This document shows, piece by piece, positions 33,719-42,335 of a DNA stretch of 64,000 nt. The notes beneath the pieces are model-generated. The model saw only the letters and a list, made by a program, of their open reading frames with translations. It did not search any database and was not told the origin of the DNA. Numbering within the stretch: position 1 is the stretch's first letter; every line of letters begins with the position of its first letter. The position numbers and the translations under genes are program-made. Source of the DNA: Terriglobia bacterium (lineage in GTDB: Bacteria > Acidobacteriota > Terriglobia > Terriglobales > Acidobacteriaceae); assembly GCA_020073665.1 (NCBI GenBank), contig JAIQEU010000003.1:248001-312000 (forward strand), written 5' to 3'.

Positions 33719-35146
33719 TTACGGCGAACCCCCGCTTGCGATCTCCATCGTTCCCGGTTCTTCTCGCAGGAAGCTCTTGCCTTTGCTCTCCGAGCCCAGC
33801 GCCACCACGGTTATCAGCAGGACAATCGTGGTCATTTCAAAGGCGGCCAGCGCCCAGCCGTAGCCCAGCTTGTCACGCAGCGCGTACTCGATGGTGTTGG
33901 TCGGTGCGGCGAACAATATTCCCAACTGGTATGCCAGGCCCGGTACCAGGCCACGCGCCGCACTGGGAGACAGTTCGTTCAGGTGTGCGGGAATGATGCC
34001 CCAGGCCCCCTGCACTCCGACTTGCATGGCAAACGCGCTGGCGGCGAGCACGAGCACCGACCCACCAAACGCCCAGAAGGGAATCACCACCAGCGAGAGT
34101 GCCAGGGCCAGCCCGATACTGCGCCGGCGCCCCATGTGTTCCGACAAATGTCCGAAGATGATCGCTCCCACGATGGCGCCAACGTTGTACAGAATGACCA
34201 CCCCGGAAACCGTCGAATTCGAAAACGCATGCGCGCTCCTCAGGAAGTCCGGATACAAATCCTGGGTACCGTGAGACAGGAACATGAATAACGTCATCAT
34301 CAGGCCAAGATAGGCGAGGGCTCGCGACGCCAGCCCCAGAGACAAGAAGATTAGGCCGAACAGCACGATCATGGTCACGATCCAGGGCAGCGGAACCAGG
34401 CGGGTAACCAGGCCAGGATCGAGCAGCGAAAACGCCCATAACACCATGGGGATCAGCGAGGCCAGCAGCAGCATGTAGCGACTGCCTGCGACCGCCTTTA
34501 ATACCTCGCGGACGCTGGGGGCGCGGTGCTGTTTCCAGGCCTCGGACTCCGGCACCTTGGTGCGGATGTAGAGCGCCAGTAACGCGGGAACGCCGCCCAC
34601 CCAGAACATGGCGCGCCAGTGCCAGTCGGCCGCCGCGGGCGAGGGCTGCAGAATCCAGTTCACGATCGCTGCCAGCAGGTAGCCCACGGAGTACCCGCTC
34701 TGCAGAATTCCCGAGAGCAATCCGCGCCAGCGCGTGGGTGCGCTCTCCATGGCCAACGAAGCGCCCACGCCCCACTCCCCGCCCATGCCGATGCCGTAAA
34801 GCGTGCGCAGGACCAGGAAGGTGGTGTAGTTGGGGGCAAAGCCGCAGGCCAGTTCGATCACTGAGAAAAAAATCACGTCAGCCATCAGCGGCACGCGGCG
34901 GCCGTAGCGGTCCGCCAGCAGGCCGAAAATCAAGGCGCCCAGCGGACGCGTCGCCAGAGTGGCCGTCAGCGTCCACACGATCATGGCTTTGCTGACATGA
35001 AAGTTGACGGCAAGCGTGTCGACCAGAAACACCACTACGAAGAAGTCAAATGCGTCCAGCGTCCAGCCCAGGAAGCTGGCGGTGACCGCATGCCACCGGT
35101 CGGAGGTAGACAACGAAGCAGGCCTGGATTCTGGACTTAGGCTCAC
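33719..35146 (-). CDS. MFS transporter (SHS/MHS-like, carboxylate or sialate type)
   Basis: 475 residues with twelve hydrophobic segments. 'FLGWTLDAFDFFVVVFLVDT' is the first helix and fits the SHS lactate/sialate-porter group. The loop motif 'RPLGALIFGLLADRYGRRVP' is the MFS A-like motif between helices 2 and 3, and 'GIGMGGEWGVGASLAMESAP' follows. The second half repeats a 'GHLSEHMGRRRSIG' motif. The substrate is probably a monocarboxylate or sugar acid, but sequence alone does not decide. GTG start with GGAG about ten bases upstream. The cytochrome peroxidase gene is divergent. Confidence 0.85.
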   Translation of the reverse strand: MSLSPESRPASLSTSDRWHAVTASFLGWTLDAFDFFVVVFLVDTLAVNFHVSKAMIVWTLTATLATRPLGALIFGLLADRYGRRVPLMADVIFFSVIELACGFAPNYTTFLVLRTLYGIGMGGEWGVGASLAMESAPTRWRGLLSGILQSGYSVGYLLAAIVNWILQPSPAAADWHWRAMFWVGGVPALLALYIRTKVPESEAWKQHRAPSVREVLKAVAGSRYMLLLASLIPMVLWAFSLLDPGLVTRLVPLPWIVTMIVLFGLIFLSLGLASRALAYLGLMMTLFMFLSHGTQDLYPDFLRSAHAFSNSTVSGVVILYNVGAIVGAIIFGHLSEHMGRRRSIGLALALSLVVIPFWAFGGSVLVLAASAFAMQVGVQGAWGIIPAHLNELSPSAARGLVPGLAYQLGILFAAPTNTIEYALRDKLGYGWALAAFEMTTIVLLITVVALGSESKGKSFLREEPGTMEIASGGSP

Positions 35147-35395
35147 GCACTTCTCCGCTGGATTAAGCGACGAACCGTTTCACCAGCATTGTCCCAAACG
35201 CGCCATGAGAACATGATTGACACCGGGATGCAATGCAGTAAGAAGCCAAGCCAGTGGGTGTCCACGCCAATCTGGGTTTATCACCGGTGCCGGTGACCGG
35301 AATCACGGCTGGTCGAACCGGTGAGGACCACACTCGGGAGAGAACAAAAACGCTGTTTGGCAGCGCCTCATCCTGGGTCGCGTTGGAGGGCTCGA

Positions 35396-36505
35396 ATGAA
35401 TTCACGCAAGATTCTTTCCGTCATATTCCTGGCACTGGTGGTCGCCTGCGCGCTCGCACTCTATCGTGAGAACAACCAGAGCAGCGCGACGGCGCCGGCT
35501 GGTGCGTCGGCCATGCCGATCGGGAAGCGGGTCGAGATTAAGGCACCCCTGGGCCTACCGCCGGTACCCATACCAGCGGACAATCCTCCGACGGCGGAAA
35601 CGATCGCGCTGGGGCGTCGCCTGTACTACGATCCGGCGCTCTCCATTGACAACACGGTCTCGTGCGCCACCTGCCACAGTCCGCAAGCCGGCTTCGCCGA
35701 TCCCAAACCAGTTTCTGAAGGCGTGGGCAAGAAGACCGGGACCCGGAACTCGCCGACGGTGTTCAACGCCGCCTACTTCCAGGTGCAGTTCTGGGACGGG
35801 CGCGCGCCCAGCCTCGAGAAGCAGGCCGAGGGTCCGGTGCAGAACCCGGTGGAAATGGCCAACACGCTCGCCGCGGTAGAGCAGAAGCTGAGTGCGGATC
35901 CCAGCTATCGTGACCAGTTCGCCAAGGCCTTCGGTCCGGGCCCCATCACCTATGAGATGGTTGAGAAAAGTATTGCCTCGTTTGAGCGGACCGTGATCAG
36001 CGCCAACTCGCCGTTTGATCGCTGGAAGTACGGGCATGAAGAGACGGCGGTCAGCGATTCGGTAAAACGCGGGTTCATCGTGTTCACGTCCAAGAAAAAA
36101 GCGAATTGCGCCGCCTGCCACCTGGTTGGCGAGAAAGAGGCGCTATTCACCGACAACAAGTTCCACGACATCGGCATCGGCGTGGACTTTGGGCAAATCA
36201 CCGATCCGGGTTTGTATGCGGTCACCAAGAAGGAATCAGATCGCGGCTTGTTCAGGACGCCCTCGCTGCGCAACATCGCACTGACCGCGCCCTACATGCA
36301 CGATGGCAGCTTGAAGGATCTGAAGCAGGTCATGGATTTTTACATTGGCGCGGGAAACTCGAATCCTAACCTCGACAAGGAAATTCACACTCTGGATTTC
36401 CTGACCGGCCAGGAGCGCGCCGACCTGGTGGCGTTCCTGAATTCTCTGACCGGGCAAATACCGCCCGACTCAGGGCCGCCGGCCCAAGCCCAGGCTCAGA
36501 AGTAG
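35396..36505 (+). CDS. Diheme cytochrome c peroxidase (CcpA/MauG family)
   Basis: 369 residues. N-terminal signal or anchor 'KILSVIFLALVVACALALY'. Two heme c motifs, CATCH at 90-94 and CAACH at 238-242, fit the periplasmic diheme peroxidases that reduce hydrogen peroxide with electrons from cytochrome c. 'FADPKPVSEGVGKKTGTRNS' and 'FWDGRAPSLEKQAEGPVQNP' are family signatures. The ATG at 35396 has GGAGGG 5-7 bases upstream; an in-frame stretch back to 35321 lacks a signal peptide start. A peroxidase role is the usual one; cofactor-maturing (MauG-like) roles cannot be excluded. Confidence 0.9.
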   Translation: MNSRKILSVIFLALVVACALALYRENNQSSATAPAGASAMPIGKRVEIKAPLGLPPVPIPADNPPTAETIALGRRLYYDPALSIDNTVSCATCHSPQAGFADPKPVSEGVGKKTGTRNSPTVFNAAYFQVQFWDGRAPSLEKQAEGPVQNPVEMANTLAAVEQKLSADPSYRDQFAKAFGPGPITYEMVEKSIASFERTVISANSPFDRWKYGHEETAVSDSVKRGFIVFTSKKKANCAACHLVGEKEALFTDNKFHDIGIGVDFGQITDPGLYAVTKKESDRGLFRTPSLRNIALTAPYMHDGSLKDLKQVMDFYIGAGNSNPNLDKEIHTLDFLTGQERADLVAFLNSLTGQIPPDSGPPAQAQAQK

Positions 36506-36713
36506 GCGCGGAGGTAGCTTGTGAATGCCCTGAAAGGTGCAGATCCGGCTCCCGGCGCGGTTTTTGCAGCTTGGTTTACAGTTGACATCCCGGTGATTTC
36601 GGAGGAAACTCCGCTCAAACCGGCACTCACGTCGTTTTTCCGGCCCTGAGAGCAGACCATGAGGTCCGGCGGAAACCTGGCCACGTGCCCGTACTCAGTG
36701 CCCCGGCTACTGT

Positions 36714-38087
36714 ATGTCTCATCTGCGCATGCTGCAGCCCGACCCTTCCGATCCTTCTGAGCAGCCCCGCGCCGTGGCGGACGCGACGGAGCAGGCCGAG
36801 CCGGATGCCGGCCTGTTTCTGGCGCACTTGACGAGCACCTTGGCGGCCCATGGCGGGGGAGCAACTTCCGTCGATCTGGCCGTCGATCTCGTCCTGAACG
36901 AGATCGTCGAACAGGCACGCCTGGCGACCACTGCAACCGCTGCTGCCATTGCCCTGAGTCGCGACCAGGAGATGGTCTGCCGCGCCACCACCGGCCCCAA
37001 CGCTCCCGATCTGGGGGTGCGGCTGACTACGCACTCAGGACTTTCCGCAGCCTGCGTCACCACCCGGCAGGTGCAGCGCTGCGATGACACCGAAACCGAT
37101 CCCCGGGTGGATGCCGCTACCTGCCGGGACCTGGGAATCCGATCGATGCTGGTGGTCCCGGTGCTCGACGCGGAAGAACTGGCGGGAGTGTTCGAGATTT
37201 TCTCGCCGCGCCCGCATGCTTTCGGGGATCGGGACGTTCAAACCCTGCAAGCGCTTTCCCTGAGGATTGTCAGCACCCTGCATCGCGCAACCGAAGCGGC
37301 TTCACCGGTTACCATGCCGCCTGCCGCCACCGGCGCCAGTGACGAAAAGATCCAGGCCGAAAGCCCTTTGCCCGAGCCTCTCGTGCTCCAACCCCGCATC
37401 GCGGCGGCCCCGCCACGGGACTACGGGACGGCAATCCTGACCGCGCTGGTGGTGGCGCTGGCATTGTTGTTGGGTTGGATGCTGGGCCGCGCCGGGTGGC
37501 AAGGTGCCATGCGAACTCGCGCCGCCAGATCGGTCCAGTCGCCCAAAGGCGCGCGACTACCGCCTGGGACCGCACCGCCGCAACCCGCAATGGCTGTGCC
37601 GGTCGAGGCTGGAAAGAACGCAACCGCGGATGGCCTCTCCCCGGCCAGCGCGAAGCGGAGCAGTGCACCGCCCGACAACGCGCTGGTGGTGTACGAGAAT
37701 GGCAAAGTCATCTTCCGCATGGCGCCGGCGCAAAAGTCCTCCCAGCCTGAAGCCTCCGCGCCACTGCCGGCGAGTAGCGAGGATGCCTCCGCCCCAGCGG
37801 GAATGGCGACCCTGTCTCCAGAACTGGCGGGCAAATACTTGATCCAGCGAGTTGAGCCGGATTATCCCGACGAGGCCCGGCAGCAGCGAATTCAGGGTGA
37901 AGTGGTCATGGACACGGTTGTGGGCAAAGACGGAACCGTTCATGAGGTCAGGCCGGTCAGTGGCGATTCACGCCTGTCAGAAGCGGCGATGGCGGCGGTC
38001 CGGCAATGGCGGTACAAGCCCTACAACCCGAATGGCCAGCCGGTAGAATTCTTGACCCGCGTGGCGGTGAAGTTCACCCTGCCGTGA
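36714..38087 (+). CDS. GAF / transmembrane / TonB C-terminal fusion protein
   Basis: 457 residues. A cytoplasmic GAF domain (about 35-190; 'VDLVLNEIVEQARLATTATA', 'LGIRSMLVVPVLDAEELAGV') would bind a small ligand or light/redox cofactor. A linker and one transmembrane helix (239-257) follow. A Pro/Ala-rich, presumably periplasmic segment precedes the TonB C-terminal domain (380-457; 'VEPDYPDEARQQRIQGEV', 'AVRQWRYKPYNPNGQP'). The architecture parallels the receiver-TonB proteins at 4484 and 6500 but with a different cytoplasmic sensor. No ExbBD genes are adjacent. The ligand and partner are unknown. Confidence 0.85.
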   Translation: MSHLRMLQPDPSDPSEQPRAVADATEQAEPDAGLFLAHLTSTLAAHGGGATSVDLAVDLVLNEIVEQARLATTATAAAIALSRDQEMVCRATTGPNAPDLGVRLTTHSGLSAACVTTRQVQRCDDTETDPRVDAATCRDLGIRSMLVVPVLDAEELAGVFEIFSPRPHAFGDRDVQTLQALSLRIVSTLHRATEAASPVTMPPAATGASDEKIQAESPLPEPLVLQPRIAAAPPRDYGTAILTALVVALALLLGWMLGRAGWQGAMRTRAARSVQSPKGARLPPGTAPPQPAMAVPVEAGKNATADGLSPASAKRSSAPPDNALVVYENGKVIFRMAPAQKSSQPEASAPLPASSEDASAPAGMATLSPELAGKYLIQRVEPDYPDEARQQRIQGEVVMDTVVGKDGTVHEVRPVSGDSRLSEAAMAAVRQWRYKPYNPNGQPVEFLTRVAVKFTLP

Positions 38088-38112
38088 AAAATGCAGGCTG
38101 TGCGTCGTCCGC

Positions 38113-38844
38113 CTAGGAATTCAGGGGTAGGTTTTGCAACGGGGAAGACGCGGCTTGCGCGGAGGAGCGGCGAACGTGTCCGCGCTTGACCGCGTAGAGC
38201 GCTAGTTCCACCCGCGTTCCCACGCCGAGCTTTTCAAAAACCCGGAACAGATAATTCTTGATGGTGTGTTCGCTGAGCTGCAGCCGCCGTGAAATCTCAC
38301 GGTTGCTGAGCCCTTCCGCCACCAGCCGCGCGATCTCTTCCTCGCGCTTGCTCAAGGGGCGCGCCCCGGCCAGGCCGGTATTTTCCAGCGGCACCGGTTC
38401 CACCAGCGCCTCCAACACAAACTGCAGTTCCACCGAACCCGCCCAGACCTGCCCTTCGTGCACGCACGTGATGCACCGGCAAAGAGTCTGAAAGGAATCG
38501 GACCGGCAGAAAACCCCGTGAGCTCCGCAGCGGAATGCTTCCACGACCAGGCCGCGCTCCAACGAATCCAGCAGCACTACGACGTTCAGTTGGGGATGAA
38601 GATCGCGTACCTCGCGAACCAGCCGGAATCCGGTCAGCCCATTCTCCGCAAAATTCGCGCTGATCAGCAGGACCTGGTAAGGTGTCCGCTCCAGCGCCTC
38701 GCGGAGTTGCTTGGCCGTGACCACCGCCTCCGCCAGATAGCGTTTGCTGCGTTGCAGCGCTTCCGCCAGCAACCGGCAGCTCATGGCGACCGAATCAGCC
38801 ACCAGGACCGTGATCCGGGGATCGGGATTTGACTGTGATGCCAA
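38113..38844 (-). CDS. LuxR/NarL-type regulator with degenerate receiver (A)
   Basis: About 243 residues. The receiver-like domain starts 'ITVLVADSVAMSCRLLAEAL', but the phospho-acceptor strand reads 'YQVLLISANFAENG' (no Asp at the usual place), and the late Lys position reads 'GVFCRSDS'. The C-terminal LuxR helix-turn-helix is intact: 'LSKREEEIARLVAEGLSNRE', 'ISRRLQLSEHTIKNYLFRVF'. It likely binds DNA independently of phosphorylation. The TTG at 38844 is chosen by comparison with its paralogue at 41146; the longer frame to 39042 is rich in Cys/Arg and unlike it. It stands opposite the ExeA-like ATPase, with 446 bases between. Confidence 0.75.
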   Translation of the reverse strand: MASQSNPDPRITVLVADSVAMSCRLLAEALQRSKRYLAEAVVTAKQLREALERTPYQVLLISANFAENGLTGFRLVREVRDLHPQLNVVVLLDSLERGLVVEAFRCGAHGVFCRSDSFQTLCRCITCVHEGQVWAGSVELQFVLEALVEPVPLENTGLAGARPLSKREEEIARLVAEGLSNREISRRLQLSEHTIKNYLFRVFEKLGVGTRVELALYAVKRGHVRRSSAQAASSPLQNLPLNS

Positions 38845-39290
38845 AAGTAAGGTGACAGGACAGCAACAGGGTGACGAGCGGCGGAATTCTACGAAGAAAT
38901 AGAGAAGCTGACAAGGAGTCCTCCGCCCCTCTGTAGTCTGTCTTTCTCGAAGACCAAGACATCGGCCGTGGAATCTGCGTAAGCAATTCATAACAAACGA
39001 TGTAGGTAGATAAGTGCGGTCAGGAATGACAAAATCTTGCACAGACTTTAGTCTCCAATACTTTCATCCTCTTGTTCCACACCGCTTTTGTCGGCACAGT
39101 GAAGGGGGGTAAAATAGTGGCTGGTATCTTCGGGTACCCCCTCGCGAAGAGCCTTTTAAATCAACAACAACTTTACGCATGGGATTCGCTTTGTTGATGG
39201 GGCAAGACTTGCAATGGCCAGCCTTGCTTTTGGGGTTTACGCTAACGGATCTTGGTTGCGCGGTTCCGCCGTGGTCGTAGGAGTCAGAGC
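38845..39290. other. 446-base intergenic region before the ExeA-like gene
   Basis: No convincing gene. It holds a candidate promoter for the plus strand (39088-39115) and, at 39044-39051, the 8-base word GACTTTAG, which also occurs 200 bases upstream of the paralogous regulator gene at 41961. A GGGGGTA/TACCCCC symmetry spans about 39104-39142. I looked for a cyclic-di-GMP riboswitch and saw no match. Confidence 0.5.
39088..39115 (+). promoter_or_regulatory. Candidate sigma-70 promoter for the ExeA-like/kinase pair
   Basis: TTGTCG (39088-39093), a 16-base spacer, and TAAAAT (39110-39115), 4/6 and 5/6 matches to the -35 and -10 consensus. It would give a leader of about 170 bases before the ATG at 39291. 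Confidence 0.35.
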
Positions 39291-40328
39291 ATGTACCTGA
39301 AGTTTTTTGGACTGCGCGAACAGCCTTTCGGCGTGACCCCCGACCCGCGTTTTCTGTACCTCAGCGCGGCTCATCGCGAGGCTCTCGCGTCGCTCTATTA
39401 CGGCGTGGAAGCGGGCCGTGGTTTTCTCGGACTTATCGCCAAGCCCGGCATGGGCAAAACCACGCTCCTGTTTCATCTGCTGGAAAAATTCCGCAGCTCG
39501 GCGCGCACCGCGTTCCTGTTCCAGACCCAGTGCAACTCGCGTGAGTTCATGCGCTTCCTTCTCGCCGAACTTGGCTACGAAGGAGACGGCCAGGACTTTG
39601 TGCACATGCACGAGGAGTTCAACAAACGTCTGTTGCAGGAAGCGCGCGCCGGCAATCGTTTCATCGTGGTCATCGACGAGGCGCAGAATCTGGAACCGTC
39701 GGTGCTTGAGACAGTGCGCCTGCTGTCCGACTTCGAAACGCCCCGCGCCAAGCTGCTGACCATCATCCTGGCGGGACAGCCCGAACTGGCCGGCAAGTTG
39801 GCCAGCCCCAGCTTGTCGCAGTTGCGCCAGCGGGTATCCATCGTGAACCGGATTGAGCCGCTGCCGGCGTGGGAAATCAAGAGTTACATTGAGCACCGCC
39901 TGCAGGTCGCGGGCTACGAGGGTGAACCCTTGTTTGTCCCCGAAGCCCTGGCGGAGATCGCACGTTTCACCGAAGGCATTCCGAGAAACGTCAACAATTT
40001 TTGTTTCAATGCACTGTCGCTGGCCTGTGCCCTGCGCCAGAAGAAGGTGGACCTGGCGGTGGTTCAGGAAGTTATATCGGATCTCGATATTACCAAGCAC
40101 CTGACCGACACCCCCTTCGCGCCGCTGGCCGCGGACGATGCTGCACCGGCGGCCACCGAGGATGCGGTCGCTCCTCCTCCTCCGGGCAAGAACGGGGAGG
40201 GCTTGAGTCCGGCGGAAGCACGGTCTTACATGCAGCAGGTGGTCTTGAAACTGAAAAGCTGGGAGCAGTCGTTGACTCAGCCGACCCAACGTCCACCCGC
40301 GCGGACGCCAGAGTCGAAATCGGAATAG
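39291..40328 (+). CDS. ExeA-like AAA ATPase
   Basis: 345 residues of the ExeA/general-secretion ATPase type. It starts 'MYLKFFGLREQPFGVTPDPR', typical of the family. Walker A is 'AKPGMGKTT' (50-58), Walker B is 'FIVVIDEAQNLE', and sensor-type segments ('LAGQPELAGKL', 'LSQLRQRVSIVNRIEPL') follow. The C-terminus is an Ala/Pro-rich tail ('AADDAAPAATEDAVAPPPPG'), and no transmembrane helix is present, unlike ExeA proper. Related ATPases accompany exopolysaccharide and PEP-CTERM/exosortase loci, which fits the kinase-like partner 15 bases downstream. AGGAG lies seven bases before the ATG. Confidence 0.88.
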   Translation: MYLKFFGLREQPFGVTPDPRFLYLSAAHREALASLYYGVEAGRGFLGLIAKPGMGKTTLLFHLLEKFRSSARTAFLFQTQCNSREFMRFLLAELGYEGDGQDFVHMHEEFNKRLLQEARAGNRFIVVIDEAQNLEPSVLETVRLLSDFETPRAKLLTIILAGQPELAGKLASPSLSQLRQRVSIVNRIEPLPAWEIKSYIEHRLQVAGYEGEPLFVPEALAEIARFTEGIPRNVNNFCFNALSLACALRQKKVDLAVVQEVISDLDITKHLTDTPFAPLAADDAAPAATEDAVAPPPPGKNGEGLSPAEARSYMQQVVLKLKSWEQSLTQPTQRPPARTPESKSE

Positions 40329-40343
40329 AGCACAAAGGACGAT

Positions 40344-41111
40344 ATGAGCAAGAACTTCGAGTTATTGCAGAAACTTGGCAAAGAGCAGGAAGCTCTGCGC
40401 CCGGTTCCGGCCGCAGCCGGTCAAACCGGGCCTGCCTCAGCGGCGCCGGCGCTCACCGGAGCCGCCCCTGCCGCTGGCCTTTCCACGCCCCCTTCCGAGG
40501 AAATCAACGCCCTGGCCCAGCAAGTTTTCCTGGTGCCCGGCGCCGCTGCACCGCGCACCGTGGTGTTGACCGGTACCGAGCCCGGCACCGGTTGCACCTG
40601 GGTTTGCGCCCACTTGGGCGAAGTCCTGTCTGGGCACCTGGCCGCGTCAGTTTGCCTGGTTGATGCAAACCTCCAGGACCCCGGCCTGCATCAGCAGTTT
40701 GGCGTGGACAATTCCAGGGGCCTGTCGGATGCCCTGACCCAACTGGATCCGATTCGCGCTTTTGCCCGCCCGCTCTCGCGGCCCAATCTGTGGCTGATCA
40801 GCGGCGGTTCTGTGCCGCAGAACACCCAGGGCCTGCTGGGCTCCGATCGCATGCGGCTCAGACTCACCGAACTGCGTTCGGAATTCGACTTCATCTTGCT
40901 CGACGCTCCGGCGCTTAGCATTTCTAACGGAGCCATCGGGTTAGGTGGGATTTCGGATGGAGTGCTGTTGGTGCTGAAGGCCAATGCGTCACGGCGGGAA
41001 ACGGCCAAGCAGGCCGTTGAAGACTTGCAGGCAGCCAACGCCAAAGTCTTGGGCGCGGTGCTGAACCAGCGCACCTTCCCAATTCCCAGCTCGATCTACG
41101 GCAAACTCTAG
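40344..41111 (+). CDS. Degenerate tyrosine-kinase / ParA-like ATPase (CpsD-like)
   Basis: 255 residues resembling the cytoplasmic ATPase half of bacterial tyrosine kinases (CpsD/CapB). Walker A-like 'TGTEPGTGCTWVC' (76-88) has Cys84 where the catalytic Lys belongs. Walker A' reads 'VCLVDANLQDPGL' with Asn in place of the second Asp, while Walker B 'FDFILLDAPAL' is kept. It ends 'IPSSIYGKL', without a Tyr-rich cluster. ATP hydrolysis and autophosphorylation are therefore doubtful; a scaffolding role in polysaccharide export is possible. It is translated right after the ExeA-like ATPase and converges with regulator B. Known CpsD enzymes need the Lys; the rest is inference. Confidence 0.8.
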   Translation: MSKNFELLQKLGKEQEALRPVPAAAGQTGPASAAPALTGAAPAAGLSTPPSEEINALAQQVFLVPGAAAPRTVVLTGTEPGTGCTWVCAHLGEVLSGHLAASVCLVDANLQDPGLHQQFGVDNSRGLSDALTQLDPIRAFARPLSRPNLWLISGGSVPQNTQGLLGSDRMRLRLTELRSEFDFILLDAPALSISNGAIGLGGISDGVLLVLKANASRRETAKQAVEDLQAANAKVLGAVLNQRTFPIPSSIYGKL

Positions 41112-41145
41112 CCGAGAATTCAAACGACTCGCTGGAAGGCCACGC

Positions 41146-41961
41146 CTAGCGCAGCCGCGGTTGCATCTCCCCATTGGCGGGAGGCGTTGCCAGGCGCGGC
41201 AGTGCGCCACTGGCAACCACCTTCGGCATGCTGGTCACGGGCGGTTTGGCCACCGCAACCGGAGCATCGCTGCTCATCAGGCTGCCCAAACTGTAGGCGT
41301 ACAGCACTACCTCCACCCGCTTAGACACGCCCAGTTTGTCGAAGATGCGGAACAGGTAGTTCTTTACCGTGTGCTCGGTCAAGCCCAGGCGTTGCGCGAT
41401 CTCACGGTTCGAAAGACCTTCGGCCACGCAGCGCACCACTTCCTGCTCCCGGCGCGAGAGCAGCACAGTGCCGCGCGCGTCGACTACGTGCAGCGGCAGG
41501 GCCTCGCCCAGGGCTTCGAGCAGGTAGCGCAGTTCTTTGCTGTTGGCCCACACCTGGCCCTGGCTTACGCAATGGATGCACTTGGCCAGTGACTTCAAGG
41601 ATTCGCTGCGGCAAAACACGCCGCGCGCGCCTGCCCGGAACGATTCCACGACCTGGCTGCGTTCGGAAACGTCCAGCAGCATCACTACGCGGGTTTCGGG
41701 ATGGCTGGCGTGAAGTTCGCGCGCCAGTTCGAAGCCCTTGCGCGGGTTGTCATCGAGTTCGGCGCTGATTACCACCACCGCAGGTTTTTCCCGGGCTGCG
41801 GCCGCCACGATTCCCCGGGCATCGGGGCCGGGATCGAGTACGCGAAAACGTTTGTCGCGTTCCAGCGCAGCCGCCAGCAACTGGCTGTTCATGCGGGTAT
41901 TGTCGGCGGCCAGCACGCGGATTACTTCAGAACCTTCGGGCAGAGAGATAGCATGAGCCAT
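41146..41961 (-). CDS. LuxR/NarL-type regulator with degenerate receiver (B)
   Basis: 271 residues, paralogue of the regulator at 38113. The receiver-like part starts 'VIRVLAADNTRMNSQLLAAA' and lacks the phospho-acceptor Asp ('AVVVISAELDDNPRKG'). The Lys strand reads 'GVFCRSESL'. The LuxR helix-turn-helix is 'LSRREQEVVRCVAEGLSNRE' followed by 'IAQRLGLTEHTVKNYLFRIF'. It flanks the ATPase pair from the other side, so the two regulators bracket the ExeA-like/CpsD-like operon and may control it. ATG start with AGGA about ten bases upstream. Confidence 0.85.
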   Translation of the reverse strand: MAHAISLPEGSEVIRVLAADNTRMNSQLLAAALERDKRFRVLDPGPDARGIVAAAAREKPAVVVISAELDDNPRKGFELARELHASHPETRVVMLLDVSERSQVVESFRAGARGVFCRSESLKSLAKCIHCVSQGQVWANSKELRYLLEALGEALPLHVVDARGTVLLSRREQEVVRCVAEGLSNREIAQRLGLTEHTVKNYLFRIFDKLGVSKRVEVVLYAYSLGSLMSSDAPVAVAKPPVTSMPKVVASGALPRLATPPANGEMQPRLR

Positions 41962-42335
41962 AGGTGAATTCGTCCTACCGGTGCGGAGACTTGGAAGTTA
42001 CTCCGGCCGCTCGATTTCATCCCTAACCGGGGAAGCTGGCAACCCGCACCAGTCGTTGTGGTTAGCTTTCGGAAACGTAGCGAAATGGGCAGCGAGACGG
42101 CCCTAGGTGTACCGCAATCCAATACACCCCACAGCTACCACCCCTAGCAGCTGTCTGGGGGACTTTAGACTCACAGTAGTTCGGTGTAAATGGCACTTCA
42201 GTGCTAGATGAAAGTCTTTGCAGCCGGTTTGCAAGCCATGGAAGAACGGCCCTAATCCAGGAAATCGGCAGGTTTCCGCCGATTATGCGCTAACCTCTCT
42301 AGAATGAACGGATGTGGCCACTCGGAACCATCCGG
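41962..42335. other. 374-base intergenic region between regulator B and proC
   Basis: No gene is supported. It contains a short palindrome GCACT-TC-AGTGC (42193-42204), the GACTTTAG word at 42161-42168, and an AATCGGC/GCCGATT hairpin near 42263-42284 that lacks a T-run. Probably the promoter region of regulator B and the 3' region of proC. Confidence 0.45.

Noticed and set aside
38845-39290. Cyclic-di-GMP (GEMM) riboswitch in the leader of the ExeA-like gene
   Set aside because: The conserved GEMM core and stem pattern were not found on inspection.
39237-40289. 350-residue minus-strand frame opposite the ExeA-like ATPase
   Set aside because: Antisense shadow of a gene with intact Walker motifs.
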